DNA from: Bifiguratus adelaidae
Taxonomy: Eukaryota; Mucoromycota; Endogonomycetes; Endogonales
NCBI GenBank assembly: GCA_002261195.1
Contig: MVBO01000001.1
Location: forward strand, 192,264-256,263
DNA length: 64,000 nucleotides
Direction: 5' to 3'
Below are positions 59,601-64,000 of this stretch, piece by piece. The translations under genes were made by a program, and so were the position numbers. Within the stretch, counting starts at the first letter, position 1, and every line of letters begins with the position of its first letter. The notes beneath the pieces were generated by a model. The model saw only the letters and a program-made list of their open reading frames with translations. It made no database searches and had not been told where the DNA came from.

Positions 59601-60213
59601 TCACAGCACCCTGTGGTAGATTGGCAAGTTCCATGCCGGTCTAGCTCCAGTTTGGGCATAATGTTGGACGATGCGGCGCATATTGAACGCAGCCATCACA
59701 TCTTTATGCCATACAGCTTTGTCATCTTGTCGGCTATGACATTTGTTGGCGAGATATACCTTCCAAGGAACAGCTTCATTCTGGAGAGAGCCATTGTCGT
59801 ATTCTTCGCAGCAATGGGTACACATTCTGTGACGAATAACTGAAAGGTTCTCTTTCACCTGAACGTCCGGACAGTCTCTAAATGGATGTAGGTACTTGAA
59901 GCCTCCCTCGCCCCTTTTGAAAATAGTGGTCAATGTATGTAAAATTAATATCCATGACATTTAATAAGTCTTACCGAAAGCAGCACCATTTAGACCTCTT
60001 ATGCCAGTGTTTACCAGGCGGCCGGCCTTCGTACTGGTTACGCATGATATGCTCACAGATGATGCCTCGCCGTACCTCGTACTGCTGAGTTCGTGTATCA
60101 CAGGGACAGGTGATGCTAGTACGAAACTCTGATACCTTGATGACATCAGGCTGTGCGTCGCTATATCTACTATAGTCTACAAGGTCACAAGAAGATGGAT
60201 GCGTCGGATACAT
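59601..60213 (-). pseudogene. 5'-truncated divergent Fanzor-like C-terminal fragment, locus C
   Basis: On the minus strand the frame reads DVIKVSEFRTSITCPCDTRT near 60,095-60,150: Glu followed by (F/Y)RTSxxC as in Fanzor RuvC-II/zinc-ribbon starts. A GTAAGA...CAAAAG intron (about 59,909-59,977) then leads to LHPFRDCPDVQVKENLSVIR, HRMCTHCCEEYDNGS and KAVWHKDVMAAFNMRRIVQH near 59,640-59,680, the RuvC-III x(K/R)DxxAxxN box, ending at 59601. No RuvC-I or N-terminal half exists upstream, because the DDE transposase begins at 60,195 on the other strand. The distance from the RuvC-II Glu to the RuvC-III Asp is about 120 residues, against about 50 in locus B, with extra Cys pairs. It is therefore a separate subfamily, and the Fanzor label here is less certain. 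Confidence 0.5.
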
Positions 60214-61744
60214 CCGCCAAAGACCTTTGGATCACTCCGTCTTCCCACTACAGGGCCTACGCCATTCGTCAATGGGAAAATGAATATCTGGAGCTTGGAT
60301 ATGTTTCACTGCAGCGTCAACGCAATCGTGAGAAGCGAACGTCAACATTAGCCGATGAAGATCTCGCAGAAAAGGTGTGCAGTTGGATTCGGAACGTAGA
60401 AACTTGATCAAAATCTTATATATCAATGAAGAAGCGATACCGGAAATGCTTGGTGTCCCGGGTGCCATGTCTCAGACGACGTTGTGGAGATATATGCTGG
60501 ATTGGGGATACAAGCACCGAAAAGCCTCCAAAGATATATATTTTGACGGCCATGAGAGACCCGATGTAGTTGAGTATCGGGAAAAATGGGCTATTCGGAT
60601 GATCGAATACTCCAAGAGAATGGAAACTTATTCAGGAGACGAAAAAGAAGAGGTTATTGAACCTTTCCTTTTTGCCCGGTCAAAGGAAGATCGTCATGGC
60701 GACGCACGACGAGTCAACCTTTTACGCAAACGATGGGAAGCAAACGATTTGGCTCGGTGAAGGAGAAAGCATCCTGAGAAACAAAACTCCTGGGCAATCG
60801 ATAATGGTCAGTGAATTCCAGTGCGCTTGCCACGGTACAATGCGAGTCGGAACGAGGACTTCCCGAGTCTACTTTTACGCCGGTGCTGCACGCGAGGGAT
60901 ACTGGACACATCAGGATATGCTCAACCAGCTAACAGAGGACGCCATACCTATTTTCGAAGATCTGCATCCTGATTGTGTTGCCGTCTTTATCTTCGATCG
61001 GAGCAGCAATCACAATGCATATGCTAGCGATGCCCTTTTCGTCCAGCGTATGTCAAAGAGAAAAAAGATGTGAGCCAGACGATAAGTACGTGTTTAGAAC
61101 ATGACACTTCTACCACAGAGAAGAATCTGGAGGGTATCGTATCCCTCAAAGCATGTACAAGGAGAAGCAGGAAATTGTCCTGAAGAGAAAGGGGGAGTGA
61201 CGATACTGACGGCTGAGAAGCAGTCAGTCCGTTACTTCAAGGGCATAGAAGGAATACTTTCTGAACGATGCCTCTGGTTGGAAGAAGACCCCTATCGCCC
61301 GGGAAAAGTCTGGAGGGTGGACTGCAAGGGGGACGCCATCGATGACCGCCTGTGTTGTGCTAAACATTTGTTGGCGGCACAGCCAGACTTCCTGGAGCAA
61401 CGCACAGCCATCCACGAAGCAGTTGAAAAGGCCGGTCATATCTTCGATCTATATCCCAAGTTCCATTGCGAATGCAATTTGATAGAAAGATACTGGGGAG
61501 CAGCGAAAAGAATCGCCAGAGTCAACTGCGACTACAGCTTCCAGGCTTGAAGGCGAGTCTGCCAACTTTTTTGGACGAAATCTCCCCAGCTGATTCCACA
61601 CCGACGATGGTAAGAAGATGTTATGATAGATTATGGCGTTACATTGCAGCCTATGCTGAAAAGCTGCCCGCCGATGAAGCTGTTGTCGAGAAATTCTCAG
61701 CTCGACACTATAGAAGTCATCGTAGAAATGGAGTGCATGACTGA
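60195..61744 (+). mobile_element. Mariner-like DDE transposase, multiply frameshifted
   Basis: From ATG 60195 (MDASDTSAKDLWITPSSHYR) pieces in three frames make one transposase: WENEYLELGYVSLQRQRNRE; SQTTLWRYMLDWGYKHRKAS; IYFDGHERPDVVEYREKW; VMATHDESTFYANDGKQTIW (first catalytic Asp near 60,700); VAVFIFDRSSNHNAYASDAL (second Asp near 60,990); LYPKFHCECNLIERYWGAAK (Glu near 61,480); and a tail CYDRLWRYIAAYAEKLPADE. The Asp / Asp / NxIExxWGxAK layout is that of the IS630-Tc1-mariner DDE_3 type. Frameshifts lie near 60,385, 60,665, after 61,070 and near 61,545, with stops in between, so it cannot make a full transposase. Its 5' end abuts and overlaps the truncated Fanzor C on the opposite strand. 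I could not find convincing terminal inverted repeats. Confidence 0.75.
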
Positions 61745-62011
61745 GTATAGTTTTATCTTGTCTTTTTTTCCTCGAATTTTTTTGTTTCCCTAACTTTTCG
61801 TTCAATAGAGACGGCAATCAATGATCCACTAGGATATATGCCAACAGTCTCTTCAAAAACCATCTTTCTTTAACCTGAGTATCCTTTAATCGGAGTTTCA
61901 GCATCCAAAAAGGGAACCGGCGTTTTAAATCATAAAATTGAAACAAAAAAAGGTTCATGTCCATTACAGATCCTGAGATGATACTTTTTATTACAATTCT
62001 GAGATGTTTCC
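61745..62011. other. Intergenic, AT-rich
   Basis: About 270 bp between the transposase relic and the Hsp20 stop codon. Nothing recognisable. Confidence 0.5.
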
Positions 62012-62557
62012 TTAATCAATATTGATCTTAGAGGAGGCCTTTTGAGCCTTGGGAACGGTGATTGATAAGACTCCATCCTTGTAGGCAGCCTTGATGGTAT
62101 CAGTTTGAACAGATGCAGGGAATGAGAACGACCTTGAGAATGTGCCAGTTATGCGCTTGTTGCTCCACCAGTGAGGGGTCAAATCCTTGTCAGTATTGTC
62201 CTTTTGAACGACGCTCGTTTCTCCAGCTTCGCTATTGACAACATCTGTACTGTCCGTTGCGGTATCAGCTTCTGGAGGCTTGTCTCCTTGCTGGAAGTTT
62301 CGATCGACCTTGCCACGTAAAATCAATGTATTGTCTTGGAATTCGATATCGACGTCCTCCTTTCGAATGCCAGGAAGTTCGGCCTCCAAAATATAGGCAT
62401 CATGGGTTTCCCGGATATCAGTGGCAGGATAGCGCATCAGCGAAGAAACGGATGGAAAACCATTGCGGCGAGCGACGTTGAACATGGGCTCCTCCAATAG
62501 TGCAAATGCACGAGAAGCATCGCGGAAGAACTCTGGGAAAACTCAATTGAGTGACAT
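62012..62557 (-). CDS. Small heat-shock protein (Hsp20 / alpha-crystallin)
   Basis: The alpha-crystallin domain is clear: PATDIRETHDAYILEAELPG, DVDIEFQDNTLILRGKVDRN, a Gly-poor insertion, then ITGTFSRSFSFPASVQTDTI and KAAYKDGVLSITVPKAQKAS with the C-terminal KINID. Stop TAA at 62012. The first in-frame ATG of the open frame is 62485 (MFNVARRNGF), but in the same frame upstream the sequence reads VFPEFFRDASRAFALLEEP, a typical Hsp20 N-terminal arm, preceded by TGA at 62543-62545 and then ATG at 62555-62557 (MSLN-stop). So either translation starts at 62485 with a four-codon upstream ORF, or the natural N-terminus has acquired a nonsense codon. Cytosolic chaperone holding unfolded proteins in stress. 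Confidence 0.88.
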
Positions 62558-62616
62558 TGCTTTTTGAGAGAGAATTTTGTATGATGCAGATGATTCAGAC
62601 AACAAAAGATGGGAGC

Positions 62617-62691
62617 TTATTATACGGTTTATGCCAAAAATAATGTCTCAATGTCTCAAAGCGTCAATGCTGGAGAACACTCGAAATTTCT
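62617..62691 (-). promoter_or_regulatory. Hsp20 promoter: TATA box and heat-shock element
   Basis: On the minus strand TATAATAA (62617-62624) is about 60 bp before the ATG at 62557. AGAAATTTCG (62682-62691) is a perfect nGAAnnTTCn heat-shock element core about 125 bp upstream, with another GAA nearby. This fits HSF-driven control. Confidence 0.6.
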
Positions 62692-62762
62692 ATACCATAA
62701 ATGGTAATCCAATGTAGACACTGTCCGAATTTTCTGAGTCATAATGGGGGAATGCCAGCCCG

Positions 62763-63831
62763 TCAGAGTTCTTCTCGAACAATCCCCAACTTGCTAGGCC
62801 ATCTTTTACCGGTGGTCTTGATTTCAACTCGCTCTCCATTGTTAATGGCCACTACCTTATCACCAATAATTTCAAGAGCAGCTCGATGTCTTCCGTAAGC
62901 CTTGGAAATTCCGATATCAATGAGAATGGCTTTGCCATCGCACCGAGAGTGTATCTTTCCATCATGCTGTACGGTGTGCCCCATCACCATTCTGTCGGCC
63001 TAGGCAACATCGATGATCAATATTAGTTACCAGTGCAAAATCTTACAAGCAATCATTGTTACATACATCCAACAAACCAAGTGCGGCTTCCAACAGGGGG
63101 CATTCGTCCTCTTCAGGGCCCAGAGCATACCCTCTGTACCATGTTGGTCCGTTGCCTCCAAATACACCATATTCGTCACCACGCTTCCCTTTAGATTCCA
63201 TATATTCAGGAAGGTTCTCATGCACGTAAGTGTTAATCCAATCCAAGCCAGCTTGACCATGAATGAAGGCAGGGTGGATGCCTCCATGGCAAAATATCGT
63301 CCTATTCACTTTTGCAGTCATATTAAGATGCGTAAGATAGCGTCCAATGAAACCATCGGCTTCAAATGCCTTGACACGTGCTTCAAAGCTGCCGAATGTT
63401 TCAACATCTTCAGGATAGACATATCGCCAGTCTCCAATGAGGTTCATAACCTCGTGATTACCCAGCAAGGGAACTACTTGTCCCCCAGCTTTATACGCTT
63501 CATTTCGTAGGCGCTGGAGCATATCGTACAGCCGAATAGTGTCTGCTCCTCTATCGACGACATCTCCCTTAAAGAAGTGCAAAAGTCAATATCGCCGAGC
63601 TGTAGTCACTACACAAATTCGCTTTCTATATACCGTTTGAACAAATATTGTGTTATTTCCACCTTTCCATTTGGCCTTCACATCAACGAGATCAGCCATT
63701 TGTAGAACAGACAAGCTATTATCGTAATCGCCGTGTAGATCTGCCACTGCGACGATCCGGACTGGTTCCTGGCACAGTGCCTGAATTATAGCATGTGTTA
63801 GAAGGAATAAGCACTGGATTCCAAAACGCAT
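62763..63831 (-). CDS. Secreted calcineurin-like metallophosphatase (Shewanella-like phosphatase type)
   Basis: Start ATG 63831 (MRFGIQCLFLLTHAIIQALC), a signal peptide; an upstream in-frame ATG at 63912 is less likely. Metallophosphoesterase motifs in order: RIVAVADLHGDYDNS near 63,725-63,765 (D-x-H), GDVVDRGADTIR near 63,535-63,570 after an intron (about 63,571-63,635), VPLLGNHEVMNLIGDW near 63,425-63,475, IFCHGGIHPAFIHG near 63,255-63,300, and after a second intron RMVMGHTVQHDGKIHSRCDG near 62,930-62,995, ending KLGIVREEL with TGA 62763. All metal-binding Asp, Asn and His are present. The layout matches Shewanella-like protein phosphatases, PPP-related enzymes. Substrate unknown. Length of about 310 residues is normal. 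Confidence 0.87.
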
Positions 63832-64000
63832 TGAATTCGTGAAGAGCAGTGGCCGGGTTTGGAAAAGGCAACAAAAGGCACCATCACTTGAACCAACTCC
63901 GCATTCATACATGCGAAAGTCGGCGCATGGAGTTGGCGCTCAGTGTATAATACAAGTAGTGACGCAGCCAAAGGACCACGTGCTGATATGGCTGTGGCAG
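63832..64000. other. Upstream of metallophosphatase, window edge
   Basis: A promoter-side stretch with a TATA-like word (GTATAATAC near 63,945) and a CACGTG site near 63,979. No gene visible. Confidence 0.3.

Noticed and set aside
60130-61790. Terminal inverted repeats of the DDE element based on ACTATA words at about 60,170 and 61,750.
   Set aside because: Only about eight loosely matching bases in AT-rich DNA; expected by chance.

Overview
The window is nuclear DNA of a filamentous-type fungus. Genes carry frequent short introns (about 45-75 nt, GT-AG, one GC-AG seen) and encode eukaryotic proteins such as ECM29, TFIIIC, a gamma-tubulin complex component, vacuolar alkaline phosphatase and FAN1. 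The mix of Fanzor-type RNA-guided nuclease relatives, a Mucoromycota-style DDE transposase and an AT-hook/DUF6729-like element gene points to an early-diverging fungus, most likely Mucoromycota. That placement is inference.

Positions 1-44,160 are very gene-dense and nearly repeat-free. Seven plus-strand genes run head to tail with gaps of 36-158 bp: ERD1/EXS protein, OMP decarboxylase, LAA2-like protein, CBS protein, PC-esterase, PHO8 phosphatase and a VanZ-like membrane protein. They converge on the long minus-strand ECM29. Next comes a minus-strand block of four redox enzymes: two tandem FAD monooxygenases, a Gfo/Idh/MocA oxidoreductase and an amine-oxidase-like flavoprotein that carries an in-frame stop. 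Then follow a TFIIIC WD40 subunit, a GCP5/6-like protein, 4-hydroxyphenylpyruvate dioxygenase, a minus-strand Rad5/Rad16-like SNF2 ATPase, a poorly understood stretch (34.6-35.9 kb), and a tight plus-strand trio (GH47 mannosidase, MRH4-like helicase, OTUD6-like deubiquitinase) with only 15-20 bp between coding sequences. FAN1 nuclease lies convergent to that trio.

Positions 44,160-61,750 are a different landscape: AT-richer, sparse, and full of decaying mobile DNA. It holds three Fanzor-like loci in different states of decay: A at 44.6-46.7 kb, B at 54.9-58.3 kb, and a 5'-truncated divergent C at 59.6-60.2 kb. It also holds an AT-hook/DUF6729-like element gene, a frameshifted mariner-like DDE transposase abutting Fanzor C, a relic of dynactin p62, and one apparently intact multi-intron sulfatase gene. 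No locus in the island shows an intact, complete RNA-guided nuclease.

Positions 61,750-64,000 return to host genes: a small heat-shock protein with a heat-shock-element-like promoter, and a secreted Shewanella-like metallophosphatase.

Exon-intron structures were read by eye. Spans run from the chosen start codon to the stop codon and include introns.
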